From JAZKAR01 sp040389065 (GTDB lineage Bacteria; Pseudomonadota; Gammaproteobacteria; Burkholderiales; Casimicrobiaceae): a DNA stretch of 64,000 bases. The notes under the pieces are model-generated. The model saw only the letters and a list, made by a program, of their open reading frames with translations. It did not search any database and was not told where the DNA came from. Where the stretch lies: the NCBI GenBank assembly GCA_040389065.1, contig JAZKAR010000003.1, forward strand, positions 1-64,000. Reading direction: 5' to 3'. A program made the translations under genes and the position numbers. Positions 33,798-43,523 of this stretch are shown here, one piece after another (position 1 is the stretch's first letter; the number at the start of each line of letters is the position of its first letter).

Positions 33798-36137
33798 TTA
33801 GTTAGTAAATTCTGCAGTTGAAAAACTCCAAACATCATTTGCTTGTAACGCATTGCCTTGTGTATCTTTAATACCTGTTTTCAAGGTTACGGTATAAACG
33901 GTATTGTTAAGAAGGTTGCTGGCTGGGGTAAATGTAACCGTATGGGTAGCATCATCGTAAGCCACCGTACCATTTACTGTACCGACTCCAGTAGATACGG
34001 TAACGTTTGTCGTATTCACAGTGGAAGGATCAAGCTGCTTACTCGCTGTTGCTGTAATAGGCAGGGTGATATCAACATTGCTGGCTCCTACAGCAGGAGT
34101 ACGCGTTAGGAATCTAGGACGATAGGATGTCGTAAAACTCCAACTAGTATTTTGTGCTAAGGCAGTGCCTCGGGTATCTTTGATGCCAGTTTTTAGGGTA
34201 ACTGTATACGTAGTATTGTTGAACAGAACAGTTGAAGGGGTAAATAAAATGATTCTAGTGGGGGCATCGTAAGTAACAGTACCCGTAGTTGCGCCTACTC
34301 CTGAAAATACCGTAACGGTAGAGGAACTCACAGTAGCTGGGTCAAGATCGCGGCTAGCCATTGCTGAGATGGTGGTCGAAACAGACACATTGCTTGATCC
34401 ATCAGTAGGTGTAAGTGCTGTAAATGTGGGGGCAGGGGTAGTTGTGGTAAATGTGTTTGATGTTGAGAAATTCCAAACATCATTTACTTCTAACGCACGG
34501 CCTTGTGTATCTTTAATACCTGTTTTTAACGTTACGGTATAAACCGTATTATTAATCAAGTTAGCTGAAGGTGTAAATTTAACGAGTAAGGTTTCAGCAT
34601 CATAAGATACCGTACCGCTGACTGCGCCTAATGCTGAGGTTACAGTGACTGTGCTGGCATTTACCGTGGTAGGGTCAAGCGGTTTGCTAGCGGTGGCTGT
34701 AATGGTGGTTGAAACAGGAACAGTATTGGCTCCCGCTGCAGGTGAGTGGTCAGAAAAAGAAGGACGATAAGAGGTGCTAAAACTCCACACATTGTCTTCA
34801 GCTAGCGCAGTGCCTAAAGTATCTTTAATACCGGTTTTCAATGTAACAGTGTAATTTGTGTTGTTAAACAAAGGGGCTGTAGGCGTAAACGTAATTATTT
34901 TGGTGGTGCTGTTGTAAGCTACTGTACCAGTAACTGCACCAACCCCAGAAGAGACCGTGACATTGGTATTGTTGACAGTAGATGCATCGAGGTTCCGGCT
35001 TGAAACGGCTGAAATAACAGGGTTAATCGAAACATTGGTGGAGCCATCGGTAGGAGTAAATGTTGAAAATCTAGGGGCAGGCGTAACACTAACAAAACTA
35101 CTGGTAGTGGCAAAACTCCACACCTCATTTTCTTCTAAGGCACCGCCATCGTTATCTTTGATACCTGTTTTCAAGGAAACGGTATACACAGTATTATTAA
35201 CGAGGCTAGTAGTGGGGGTAAAGGTAATTAATAAGGTTTCATCGTCATAGGTAACAGTACCATTGACGGCACCTAATGCAGAGGTGACGGTAACAGTATT
35301 GCGATTCACAGTAGTGGGATCAAGCGGCTTGTTAACCGTAGCGGAAATAACAGGTGAAACAGATACAGAACTGGCTGCTGTTGAAGGTGTATGCGATATA
35401 ATTCTAGGAAGATAAGCGGTAGTGAAATTCCATACATCATTTCCTGCTAACGCATTGCCTTCAGTATCTTTAATACCCGTTGTTAAGATAACTGAATAAG
35501 TTGTGTTATTGAACAATAAAGCTGTGGGGGTAAATGTAATAATTTTACTTTCACTATTGTAAGCAACTGTGCCCGTAACAGGCCCTAATGCAGATGATAC
35601 GGTCACCGTTGTGCTAGTGACGGTAGCAGGGTCTAATGATTTACTAGCAGTTGCTGAAATAACAGTTGAAACAGGCAGGGCAGTGCTACCTGCTGCTGGT
35701 GAGTGTGTAAAGGTGGGCAGGGCTGTTGTCTTAAACGTACTGGTATGATTTGCTGTTAAGCCCGAGCCTTCATTATCTTTAATTGCTGTTTTTACAGTTA
35801 CCGTATAGGTAGTATTGTAAGCAAGCGGAGCTGAAGGTGTAAATGTGATGGTTTTTGCGGTTTGATTATAAGCTAGCGTACCGTTCACAGTGGTATTGTC
35901 TGCTGAGGTAACCGTAAAATTAGTTGTGTTGATAGTGGTGGAATCGACTTCTTTATTAAGAGCGGCTGAAATAACGCTTGTAATGGCTACCGAGGTGGCC
36001 GCATCGGCAGGAATTTGCGATATGATCGCTAGCGGTGTATAGGGTTGGCTTTCATTGGTGTTTTTTCCGCCTCCGCATCCAATCAGTAGCATCGTAGCGA
36101 TTGATAATATCAAAAGGCATATTCTGGAGTTGCGCAT
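33798..36137 (-). CDS. Lipoprotein with seven bacterial Ig-like (Big_5/SbsA-type) repeats
   Basis: 779 residues. Lipoprotein signal ending LLIGC then GGG. Seven repeats of roughly 100-110 residues follow, each with P..G...V......I.A...K.LD..TVN...V.V, then GTV.Y......TFTP...L.NNT.YTV.LKTGIKDT.G.AL and W.F.T. Repeats alternate between openings like RPSFSDHSPAAG and APTFTALTPTDG, so a two-repeat unit has duplicated (repeats 3-4 and 5-6). Such proteins are surface-exposed adhesive or stalk modules. There is no enzymatic domain. The high similarity between repeats makes the locus prone to recombination. Confidence 0.85.
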   Translation of the reverse strand: MRNSRICLLILSIATMLLIGCGGGKNTNESQPYTPLAIISQIPADAATSVAITSVISAALNKEVDSTTINTTNFTVTSADNTTVNGTLAYNQTAKTITFTPSAPLAYNTTYTVTVKTAIKDNEGSGLTANHTSTFKTTALPTFTHSPAAGSTALPVSTVISATASKSLDPATVTSTTVTVSSALGPVTGTVAYNSESKIITFTPTALLFNNTTYSVILTTGIKDTEGNALAGNDVWNFTTAYLPRIISHTPSTAASSVSVSPVISATVNKPLDPTTVNRNTVTVTSALGAVNGTVTYDDETLLITFTPTTSLVNNTVYTVSLKTGIKDNDGGALEENEVWSFATTSSFVSVTPAPRFSTFTPTDGSTNVSINPVISAVSSRNLDASTVNNTNVTVSSGVGAVTGTVAYNSTTKIITFTPTAPLFNNTNYTVTLKTGIKDTLGTALAEDNVWSFSTSYRPSFSDHSPAAGANTVPVSTTITATASKPLDPTTVNASTVTVTSALGAVSGTVSYDAETLLVKFTPSANLINNTVYTVTLKTGIKDTQGRALEVNDVWNFSTSNTFTTTTPAPTFTALTPTDGSSNVSVSTTISAMASRDLDPATVSSSTVTVFSGVGATTGTVTYDAPTRIILFTPSTVLFNNTTYTVTLKTGIKDTRGTALAQNTSWSFTTSYRPRFLTRTPAVGASNVDITLPITATASKQLDPSTVNTTNVTVSTGVGTVNGTVAYDDATHTVTFTPASNLLNNTVYTVTLKTGIKDTQGNALQANDVWSFSTAEFTN

Positions 36138-36387
36138 AATTAAGTATACCTTCTGATAAGTACTATACTTTTATGAGTAAAAGTAAGTTTTAGATAGTAA
36201 TTGTTCCCTGAGCAAAATAACGGAAATTTTGTAGGAAAATTTAGTTGATTGGCGTATCGCGATGCGTGATTAGAAATAGGGTAGAGTCGATGTAATTCAA
36301 TGAGTTCAATGTTTTTAAAGTAAACTTTCACCCTTTGAGTGAAGGATTTGATAGGGGGATGTTTTGAATGTGCATCATCCTTTATAG

Positions 36388-36409
36388 AACCCAACTGCGT
36401 AACTTCTAA
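36388..36409. repeat. Palindromic intergenic repeat, single end
   Basis: Only the right-end motif CCAACTGCGTAACTTCTAA is present; no left end is seen in the preceding 250 bp. A decayed or deleted copy in the 324-bp gap between the lipoprotein and the phosphatase genes. Confidence 0.65.
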
Positions 36410-36461
36410 CTAGTTCTATAAATACATATAGATAAATAAATAAGAAAGATCTTTAAAAGAG

Positions 36462-36980
36462 ATGAAACGCAGCGATATGAAAACCCCTCTCTATTCAATA
36501 CAATTAATTGGAAGCGGCCTTTTATCTATCATGCCGAGGCCAAATGCTAGCAATGAAATGAGTAAGGAATTTGAAGCGATTGCTGCAACAGGTATCAAAT
36601 GCATTGTATCGTTACTTGAAACACAAGAGGCATTAGAGCTTGGGTTAAAAGATGAAGCATTACTTTGTGCGCAACACAAAATAGATTTTCTTTCGCATCC
36701 AATCCCCGATTTTGGATTACCTGATTCGGTGTCTAGTTTTTCTGAGGTTACACGACTGCTTTATCAAACCATTTCTAATGGAATACATACAGTAATTCAT
36801 TGCCGTGGGGGGATTGGTCGATCAGGTTTGGTGGCAGCTGGGGTTTTGTTACATGCTGGGTATACGCCGCAACAGGCATTTGAGCATATATCTACATTAC
36901 GACAAGTTAAGGTTCCCGAGACAGAGGAGCAGTACAGTTGGTTAGTTGATAATCAACAGTTTATCACTTTGCGCGTATAA
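36462..36980 (+). CDS. Dual-specificity/tyrosine phosphatase
   Basis: 172 residues. The P-loop is VIHCRGGIGRSGLVAAG (H-C-x5-R-S; nucleophile Cys in HCRGGIGRS) at about residues 107-122. The general acid Asp is probably the one in HPIPDFGLPD. The fold order resembles CDKN3/KAP-like protein phosphatases. The substrate may be a phosphoprotein, a nucleotide or an inositide; the sequence alone cannot tell. A second ATG at 36477 is possible. The gene stands alone. Confidence 0.85.
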   Translation: MKRSDMKTPLYSIQLIGSGLLSIMPRPNASNEMSKEFEAIAATGIKCIVSLLETQEALELGLKDEALLCAQHKIDFLSHPIPDFGLPDSVSSFSEVTRLLYQTISNGIHTVIHCRGGIGRSGLVAAGVLLHAGYTPQQAFEHISTLRQVKVPETEEQYSWLVDNQQFITLRV

Positions 36981-37123
36981 TTTATAAGGTTGCTATTATT
37001 AAATAATTTTAATTACATAGTTAAAAAAATAATAGGCATATATTAATAAAAATTTAAAATCGTATTTTAAGTTAATAATTATAATTACTTAAAATAAGTA
37101 AATTTAAAAATGAAAGTCGTGGT

Positions 37124-37837
37124 ATGAAGTTTTTTTATCCTAGAATGATGCTAAGGTTTAAGTCATTTTTTATTGATGTAAATACTATTTCATTACTTAG
37201 TATAATTTTAACACTAATTACTAGTGAATTAAGTTTTATAACACCTCCTAAAAAAGCAGCAATAAGTTTTTTAATTCCATTGCTTTTATCTTCTTTGCTT
37301 ACAAGTATAACAGGAAGCTCACTAGGTCAAAAAATATGTGGTATTAAAACAGTTTCATTGAAAACGGGTAAGAATATTAATATAATAGCTTCATTGTTAA
37401 GGTTTATATTAATAATACCATTAAATGGTATTAGTCTAATCACAATGTTTGTTACAAAAAAACATCAAGCAGTACATGATTTATTATTTAGAGTTGTAGT
37501 GATTATTGACCAAAATAAAATTTTTTTAGCGCGTGATATATTACCTGAAAGATTATTAGATACTATAAACTATTTATATCCCTCTAAATTACGACGAATC
37601 TTCGTAACCATTTTATATGTATTAATATTTAATATGACTTTTAGTTCATTTATAGTATTTACAGTAGAGTTTATAAGAGAAAATTGTTTTTATGGCAAGG
37701 TATGTAAACCGCTAGCTAACTCGTATCATGATTTGGTTTCGATGTTTTTAAGCCTTGGAATAATATATATTGTTATTTTAGGGTGTAGATCACAGTTATA
37801 TGGTGCAAGAAAGAAAGCTAAAGTATTAGTTTTATAA
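37124..37837 (+). CDS. RDD family membrane protein
   Basis: 237 residues with about five membrane helices. The RDD hallmarks are present: RFKSFFIDVNTISLL in helix 1, SLGQKICGIKTVSLKTGK between helices 2 and 3, and KKHQAVHDLLFRVVVI at the end of the core. A C-terminal extension with two more helices follows. The gene is much more AT-rich than most neighbours, which hints at acquisition. The function of RDD proteins is mostly unknown; some are Na+/H+ antiporters. Confidence 0.75.
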   Translation: MKFFYPRMMLRFKSFFIDVNTISLLSIILTLITSELSFITPPKKAAISFLIPLLLSSLLTSITGSSLGQKICGIKTVSLKTGKNINIIASLLRFILIIPLNGISLITMFVTKKHQAVHDLLFRVVVIIDQNKIFLARDILPERLLDTINYLYPSKLRRIFVTILYVLIFNMTFSSFIVFTVEFIRENCFYGKVCKPLANSYHDLVSMFLSLGIIYIVILGCRSQLYGARKKAKVLVL

Positions 37838-37915
37838 AATAGTAATTGTAAATGAGTTGCAATTTTGATGTGTTAAAATTTTTTAACTATATTTTAATGT
37901 TCGAGAATTAATATT

Positions 37916-38476
37916 GTGAAAACAGAAAAAGAAAAAATGTTAGATGGCTTAATTTATAATCCTGATAATATTGAGTTAGTTAACGAAAGACTAAATGCAC
38001 AGCGATTAACTCGCCTTTATAACCAAACAATAGAGACTGATAGAAATTCAAGAACTCAATTATTAAAAGAATTACTTGGTTCATTCGGTAATACTATTTA
38101 TATAAAACCGCCATTTCGTTGTAATTATGGTTCTAATATTAAGGTTGGCGAGAATTTTTTTGCTAACTATGATTGTTTATTTTTAGATGATGGTCGCATT
38201 ACCATCGGGGATAATTGTTTTATTGCGCCAGGTGTACATCTATATACCACGAACCATCCTTTAAATGCTCAAGAAAGATTAACAGGTGTTGAGTATACGA
38301 AGCCAATTAATATTGGTCATAATGTTTGGATTGGAGGAAGAAGTATCATTAATCCTGGTGTGACATTAGGAAATAATGTGGTGGTGGCTTCTGGTTCAGT
38401 AGTCACAAAAAATGTGCCTGATAATGTTTTAGTAGGTGGAAACCCTGCAAAAATAATTAAAACTCTTGATGTGTAA
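37916..38476 (+). CDS. Maltose/galactoside O-acetyltransferase-like enzyme
   Basis: 186 residues from a GTG at 37916, which restores the usual MxTEKEKML start; the next ATG would remove it. Left-handed beta-helix hexapeptides follow (IKVGENFFANYDCLF, ITIGDNCFIAPGVHL), then the catalytic His in TTNHP and the end VPDNVLVGGNPAKII. The N-terminal helical domain is the maltose acetyltransferase (Mac) type. It transfers acetyl from acetyl-CoA to a sugar; the true acceptor is unknown. The last 20 bases overlap the convergent squalene synthase gene. Confidence 0.87.
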   Translation: MKTEKEKMLDGLIYNPDNIELVNERLNAQRLTRLYNQTIETDRNSRTQLLKELLGSFGNTIYIKPPFRCNYGSNIKVGENFFANYDCLFLDDGRITIGDNCFIAPGVHLYTTNHPLNAQERLTGVEYTKPINIGHNVWIGGRSIINPGVTLGNNVVVASGSVVTKNVPDNVLVGGNPAKIIKTLDV

Positions 38477-39548
38477 ATGATTTTAATGTTTTACTCTTGT
38501 TTAACTCTGCTTCAATTTGGCCTATTAAATGTTTAATCCAACGCTGTAAAAGAAAATTAGACGCAATGATAGGGAGTGAACTCGCTATTATGCGATAGAT
38601 GGCTTTACGTTTGACTTTGCAGGGCTGCGCTAAATCAAGCCATGTGTGAGTGCGTACAAGTAATAAAAGCGTTTCTAAACCAATAACAATAGGCCACAAG
38701 CAAGCAAGCCTTAGGCGTACACAATGATGTGGAATCGCAAGTAAATACTTTGTTGCGTGGCAGAAGTGAACCAGTGTTAGCCTTATCAATTCATTCAGCA
38801 ATGGCTTGGCTTTCAGCGAATTTTCTGCTTGTAATAAGTCTTTGGGTTCTAAACTGTGCTGGTGAAGTAAAGTAAGGGGGAGATAACAACGACCAATACG
38901 TAAATCGCTGGCACAGTCACGCAAAATATTCGTCATTTGCAGCGCTTTTCCAAAACGTATTCCATAGCCTAACATTTCTGAAATATCCCAATGTTTAACT
39001 TCAGGTAGGTGCATAGAGCTTAGGTGCGTCCAAAATTCTCCTACGCAGCCTGCGATGAGATAGGTGTAGTGATCAAGATCTTCTAGAGTAGTGAGCGCAA
39101 CTAGTTGAGCAGACTGCTCATGTGGAAACGTGTTTAGATCAAGCTCCATTCCTTGTGTTAACGTTGTTACAACCTGACGTATAGCAGCTTGATCTTTTTT
39201 CTCTTGCATCGCTAAAAGCGTTAGCATCGATTCAACAGAGGCCAAAAGCGCATGTTCGTGTGAATCAGTTTGATGTTGTGCAAGTTCAGTATTTATATAA
39301 GATAAATTGGGTGCATTTTCTGCGCCATTCATATGAGCGCGAAAGCAAAGTAGCAAAGAAAGTCGATGCTCAGGCGAAACAAGCGAAGTATCTGCAATAG
39401 TGTCGGCAGTACGCGCCAGAAGATACGCTAGCCCAATAGGCTCACGAAGTCCTTCAGGCAGTACGCGTAGCGTTAGAAAAAAAGAACGGGAAACATTCTT
39501 TAGCATGTTTCCTAGAAGGAAGGTGCGATCGTGCATAGTTAATGGCAA
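38457..39548 (-). CDS. Squalene/phytoene synthase family protein
   Basis: 363 residues. The two Mg-binding motifs of head-to-head prenyltransferases are present: LLARTADTIADT (D-x-x-x-D) near residue 45 and NILRDCASDLRIGRCYLP near 205. The opening VSRSFFLTLRVLPEGLREPIGLAYL is also typical. It joins two farnesyl (or geranylgeranyl) diphosphates to squalene or phytoene, feeding hopanoid or carotenoid synthesis. No cyclase or desaturase lies nearby. A short hydrophobic segment near residues 290-305 may bind membrane. Confidence 0.87.
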   Translation of the reverse strand: MPLTMHDRTFLLGNMLKNVSRSFFLTLRVLPEGLREPIGLAYLLARTADTIADTSLVSPEHRLSLLLCFRAHMNGAENAPNLSYINTELAQHQTDSHEHALLASVESMLTLLAMQEKKDQAAIRQVVTTLTQGMELDLNTFPHEQSAQLVALTTLEDLDHYTYLIAGCVGEFWTHLSSMHLPEVKHWDISEMLGYGIRFGKALQMTNILRDCASDLRIGRCYLPLTLLHQHSLEPKDLLQAENSLKAKPLLNELIRLTLVHFCHATKYLLAIPHHCVRLRLACLWPIVIGLETLLLLVRTHTWLDLAQPCKVKRKAIYRIIASSLPIIASNFLLQRWIKHLIGQIEAELNKSKTLKSFTHQEF

Positions 39549-39676
39549 TTAATTGTAGCCTAAAGAGTAAACAAATTGATGTTAGGCTTAAGGATTGCGC
39601 TCTCATTTCTCATAGTCGGTAGCAGGTAGTATGTTACAGAACTGTTTGTGTGGCATCCAATCATAAAGGAAAAAAA

Positions 39677-40288
39677 ATGGAAACAAAGGAGTCAATACGA
39701 TTATTTTGGTTTGGCAATATTTCTGATGATGAGCAGACTCAGAAAGAAAATATAAAAGAAAAGTCCTTATTATGGTGGGGTAAAGATTTTCATGCAGATG
39801 ATGAAATCAAAAAGCGGTTTGAAACGTATGTGATTAAGGCAGTGCATCGTGAGCTAGATCATTGGCTAGAGACTGCTGCAGGACGGTTAGCGTTAATTTT
39901 ATTGACTGATCAATTTACAAGAAATATCTATCGTAATACGCCAAAAGCATTTGAATACGATAGATTAGCGCGTAACTGGTGTAAAGAAGGCATACAAAAG
40001 GGTTGCCATCAAGAACTGCAGCCGATTGAGCAAATATTTTTTTACCTTCCGCTAGAACATTCTGAGTTGCTTGAAGATCAAGATTTATCGGTGAAGTTAT
40101 TTAAAGAATTGGCTGCCAGCATAGCGCCAGAACAAAAATCAGATTTTGATGGTTTTTATGATTATGCTATTCGCCATCGGCAAGTAATTGCCAGATTTGG
40201 TCGATTTCCTCATAGAAATGAAATATTAGGCCGGGAGTCTACCGAAGAAGAGAAGAATTTTCTTAAAGAACCTAATTCATCTTTTTAA
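39677..40288 (+). CDS. DUF924 family protein
   Basis: 203 residues from the ATG at 39677, which has AAAGGA seven bases upstream (an in-frame GTG at 39650 is less likely). IRLFWFGN opens the protein and the core LALILLTDQFTRNIYRNTPKAFEYD, QPIEQIFFYLPLEHSE and HRQVIARFGRFPHRNEILGRESTEEE is highly characteristic of the family. The family is helical (TPR-like) and its biochemical function is not known. It is followed 270 bp later by the LodA-like gene; the gap holds a 9-bp triple tandem repeat at 40322-40348 and no gene. Confidence 0.87.
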   Translation: METKESIRLFWFGNISDDEQTQKENIKEKSLLWWGKDFHADDEIKKRFETYVIKAVHRELDHWLETAAGRLALILLTDQFTRNIYRNTPKAFEYDRLARNWCKEGIQKGCHQELQPIEQIFFYLPLEHSELLEDQDLSVKLFKELAASIAPEQKSDFDGFYDYAIRHRQVIARFGRFPHRNEILGRESTEEEKNFLKEPNSSF

Positions 40289-40558
40289 GAGTTTTTAGCG
40301 TTGTGGGTTTAAGTATCAACGCATTGCTCTCATTGCTCTCATTGCTCAAATAGCCAAGTCTCAATTGATTTTGTACGATCGAGTTTTTATTTAGGTAAAG
40401 CATACTAGCTGTTCAGTAGCCGCCTATCATTTATCTTTCAGCTGTATCTTTAACACGCCAGCCAGCTAACTTTCTTCTGAACTTAATTCTGAACATAACG
40501 CCGCTTTACACCGTTAAGGTTGCGATACAGCGTTATTCATTAACCAGAGGAGAGAGGA

Positions 40559-42415
40559 ATGGCTAGTAACAAAGAATTAGATGAAAAGATTGTGTCTGCC
40601 AAAATTCACCCATCGATTGGCGTAGCGCGCGTTGGCAACTCACGAAAAGAAGATGGCTATTATATTGGCCCTCAGGTACCAATGCCGCTTCCTAAAAAGC
40701 CAGGCGAATATCGTGATGCTACAGGTGCCTTAAAGCGCGAGGTCGCTCAATTTCGGATTTATGGTTACGATGCTTCTGGCTCTGTAGTGCGCGAGCTATC
40801 GATGGATGAATCAACGCAGATTGAATGGACAGTAGAGCTAGCGAATCATAAATCTGCTTGGTACAACTTTGAATTGGCATTAGATATTCCTGAAGCAGCT
40901 ACGGCCCCTGCCACAAAGCTGCGCAATGCGAATGTAAAAGATCGTAAAACGCTTTCAATTATGCCAGGTAAACGTTCTATTCATACCCCTGCAACGCAGG
41001 GAGATGAGTATCATTTTTCTGGTGGTAAGTTTATAGATATTGAAGTGCCGCTTGGAGAATTGCGCACCAATCAAAAAGGGCAATTACTTGTTTTTGGTGG
41101 GCATGGCAAATCGGCCTCGATTGATGGTCAAGCCCCTACAACGTTTGCGAATAATGATGGTTGGTATGACGACACAAGCGATGGGCCAGTAACAGCGCGT
41201 GTTGTGCTGAACGGGCGAGCTGTAGAGGTAGCACCTGCCTGGGTAGTGGTAGCGCCACCTAATTATGGGCCTCAGCAAAAAGCTGTTCGTACTATGTATG
41301 CGCTGATGACCGATGTAGCAATTAATGCGGGGCAACTGCCAGCACCGACTAAACCCTCATTCCAACACGATATACTGCCTATTCTCAAAGCACTGTGTGA
41401 TTTGCAATGGATGAATGCTGGGTTTGCGGCTGGGTTTGGGTACGGAATGCCGCAATATTTTCTTGACCCTGTTTATTTGCAGCGGCTTTCAATGCCAGGT
41501 GATACCTATGCTGAGTTGCGCCGCACAGTTGCCAATGCATTTCGTAATCCTAGTGATAACGATATTTCGATGAAGCCTTGGCCTTGGGTGTATGGCGATG
41601 CAATGAATGTTCCGATGCCTCCCGTTAAAAATGCTATGAATGCGTTAACAACAACCCAGCTGGCGTTATTAGAATATTGGGTTCAAGGGCAATTTGAATC
41701 AGATTTTAATCCCGAACAGCCTTTGTTTGAATCGATTGATCAAGTGCCTCTAGAACAGCAACCTGCCATGCTTGATAAAGCATCGCTTGAGTTTTGTTTG
41801 GCTGATGCGTTTCATCCTGGGTGCGAGATGACTTGGCCAGTACGCCATGCCACTATGTACAGTGAACCTTATCGCTGGAGACATCGAGAGGCGAGTAATC
41901 CAGAGCCTGATTATGGCAGCACGCTTACCTCACAAGAAGCTCTTTCTTATAATGGCCCTTTATATGCGCAGTTTGCAGGTTCTATTACGCGCTGGATGGC
42001 GATTCCTTGGCAAACCGATACTGCCAGTTGCCGTTCAGGTTATGATCCCCAGTATGATCCTTATTTGCCAACCTTTTGGCCTGCACGTGTTCCTAATCAA
42101 GTATTAAGTGAAGAAAATTATCAAAAGGTAATTGATACGAGCTTATCGCGTGAAGAACGTCTGGCTGCATTTCAAGAGCGTTCAGATTGGGATCGCACTT
42201 TAGGGGTAGGGTATGCTAATCAACTAGCCAATATGATTAATGGCTTTTCAAACATGGGTATTGTGGAAGTACGAACCGGTGTGCTGCAAGACGCAGATTT
42301 CCCTCCTGTTATGCAGGTAGAAGATCGCGGAGGCCAAGATATGACCCCAGCAGAAAGAGAAACTACAGATAAAGCAGTAAGGCAGGCGATTATTATTCAG
42401 AAAAACAAGCGCTAA
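40559..42415 (+). CDS. LodA/GoxA-like CTQ-dependent amino acid oxidase
   Basis: 618 residues. The N-terminus (AKIHPSIGVARVGNS, YYIGPQVP, FRIYGYD) and the C-terminal half (GCEMTWPVRHATMYSEPYR, RWMAIPWQTDTASCRSGYD, FWPARVPNQVLS) match L-lysine 6-oxidase (LodA) and glycine oxidase (GoxA) proteins. These carry a cysteine tryptophylquinone. The Cys is most likely Cys422 in HPGCEMTW and the Trp probably Trp484 in IPWQTD. Homologues deaminate amino acids and release H2O2, which can be antibacterial. Maturation normally needs the flavoprotein LodB, not found here. There is no signal peptide. AGGAGAGAGG precedes the ATG. Confidence 0.85.
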   Translation: MASNKELDEKIVSAKIHPSIGVARVGNSRKEDGYYIGPQVPMPLPKKPGEYRDATGALKREVAQFRIYGYDASGSVVRELSMDESTQIEWTVELANHKSAWYNFELALDIPEAATAPATKLRNANVKDRKTLSIMPGKRSIHTPATQGDEYHFSGGKFIDIEVPLGELRTNQKGQLLVFGGHGKSASIDGQAPTTFANNDGWYDDTSDGPVTARVVLNGRAVEVAPAWVVVAPPNYGPQQKAVRTMYALMTDVAINAGQLPAPTKPSFQHDILPILKALCDLQWMNAGFAAGFGYGMPQYFLDPVYLQRLSMPGDTYAELRRTVANAFRNPSDNDISMKPWPWVYGDAMNVPMPPVKNAMNALTTTQLALLEYWVQGQFESDFNPEQPLFESIDQVPLEQQPAMLDKASLEFCLADAFHPGCEMTWPVRHATMYSEPYRWRHREASNPEPDYGSTLTSQEALSYNGPLYAQFAGSITRWMAIPWQTDTASCRSGYDPQYDPYLPTFWPARVPNQVLSEENYQKVIDTSLSREERLAAFQERSDWDRTLGVGYANQLANMINGFSNMGIVEVRTGVLQDADFPPVMQVEDRGGQDMTPAERETTDKAVRQAIIIQKNKR

Positions 42416-42496
42416 CTTCGAGTGTGAAAGCGGAAAGCGCAGCATTAAACATGAATCATTAAAATAGTTTAAAAAAACGATCCAGACCTAGTAATC

Positions 42497-42546
42497 AAAA
42501 AGGGTCAACACTGATAAAGCAGTATTTATCAATGTTGACCCTTTTT
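42497..42546. terminator. Bidirectional intrinsic terminator
   Basis: 22-base arms (42497-42518 and 42525-42546) with one mismatch, a 6-base loop, A-run before and T-run after. It ends the LodA-like gene and the gene at 42587 from the other side. Confidence 0.85.
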
Positions 42547-42586
42547 CTTGCCATTTTTTAGGTTTCTTCTCGCTTCAGAATTTATG

Positions 42587-42844
42587 CTAGTGTACGACTC
42601 TATATGTCCATGCCTCTGAAGGCACATTCAGAATAATTTTTCCTCCTTTACCAAGGGCATAAATCTGTAAGCCGCCATCAGGTAAAACATTTGCTTGCTT
42701 GGGCGGAATATAGCCTTCTTCAAATAACTTATGCACTGTTGGTTGCTGGTTTTCTGTCATGTGTTCACAAATAAGCTCCCAGGTTTGCTCGATTTCTGGA
42801 AGGATGACCACATCATTTATTACGTTACAAATATCTTCAGACAT
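42587..42844 (-). CDS. Hypothetical 85-aa protein
   Basis: 85 residues, no signal or membrane helix. The N-terminal part is helical (INDVVILPEIEQTWELICEHM) and the C-terminal part reads NVLPDGGLQIYALGKGGKIILNVPSEAW, which looks like a small beta hairpin. I know no family. AGAGGT lies upstream of the ATG. It could be a partner of the neighbouring oxidase, but only its position suggests that. Confidence 0.55.
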   Translation of the reverse strand: MSEDICNVINDVVILPEIEQTWELICEHMTENQQPTVHKLFEEGYIPPKQANVLPDGGLQIYALGKGGKIILNVPSEAWTYRVVH

Positions 42845-43107
42845 GACTCTCTACCTCTTTGGATAGTAATTAGTATAAATAAAAAACAATATCTTTACAC
42901 GACACCTGCCCTGAAAGGAATGCCAGCCAAAGCAGCGGCGCTTTATGAGTTTTGTGTATAGGGAATATGGGGAAGAATTTTCAGGAAACAATATCTAATG
43001 TTCCTTAAGAGAAAAAAAAGGGCCTTTTTTTGAAATTCTTGAGAGCTTATAGCACAAAATTTATTGAATGAAGTGATCACAAGTAGCGTTTTTCATATGT
43101 TTTACTC

Positions 43108-43215
43108 TTAGACGTTACACAATTAAGCTTTTCTCAGCATGATGCCAACGTGCAATATTTTTTGTACTGGTTATATTGTCATGTCTTGATAAGAATCTGA
43201 CTGCGTAACTTCCAA
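43108..43215. repeat. Palindromic intergenic repeat, diverged copy
   Basis: 108 bp from TTAGACGTTACACAATTAAG to CTGACTGCGTAACTTCCAA; the core is strongly changed. It accounts for a fifth of the 467-bp gap 42845-43311; the rest shows nothing. Confidence 0.65.
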
Positions 43216-43311
43216 TAATTTAAGGATAATGACCCTCTAGCTTACAATCGATAAAAAAAGGATTATTCTAGTGCTTCTCTAAGTTTTTAACTCTTGTAAG
43301 GGGGTAAGAAT

Positions 43312-43503
43312 ATGCCAATTGTAAATGTTACACTGGTTCGTGGAAGAGATTTGGCAGATGTGCAGGAGTTTTGCAGGCAAGTTACTAAAGCTGCAGAACA
43401 GCATTTACATGTACGCCCTGAAGCTGTTCGCGTATTTGTGACAGAAGTGGAACCTGAACTATTTTTTGTTGCTGGTAAATCAAAAGCAGAGTTATCTGCC
43501 TAA
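43312..43503 (+). CDS. 4-oxalocrotonate tautomerase-like protein
   Basis: 63 residues beginning MPIVNVTLVRGRD, so the catalytic Pro1 is exposed after Met removal. EAVRVFVTEVEPELFFVAGKS is the usual second half. The family tautomerises enol/keto forms of 2-oxo acids in aromatic catabolism. AAGGGGGT is seven bases upstream. The next gene, an SDR, follows within about 20 bp, implying one operon. Confidence 0.87.
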   Translation: MPIVNVTLVRGRDLADVQEFCRQVTKAAEQHLHVRPEAVRVFVTEVEPELFFVAGKSKAELSA

Positions 43504-43523
43504 TTTTTTGAATGTTAGCTCCT

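Noticed and set aside
33860..35900. Regular ~300-bp repeats suggesting a repeat array
   Set aside because: They encode Ig-like domains in one continuous frame and are not non-coding repeats.
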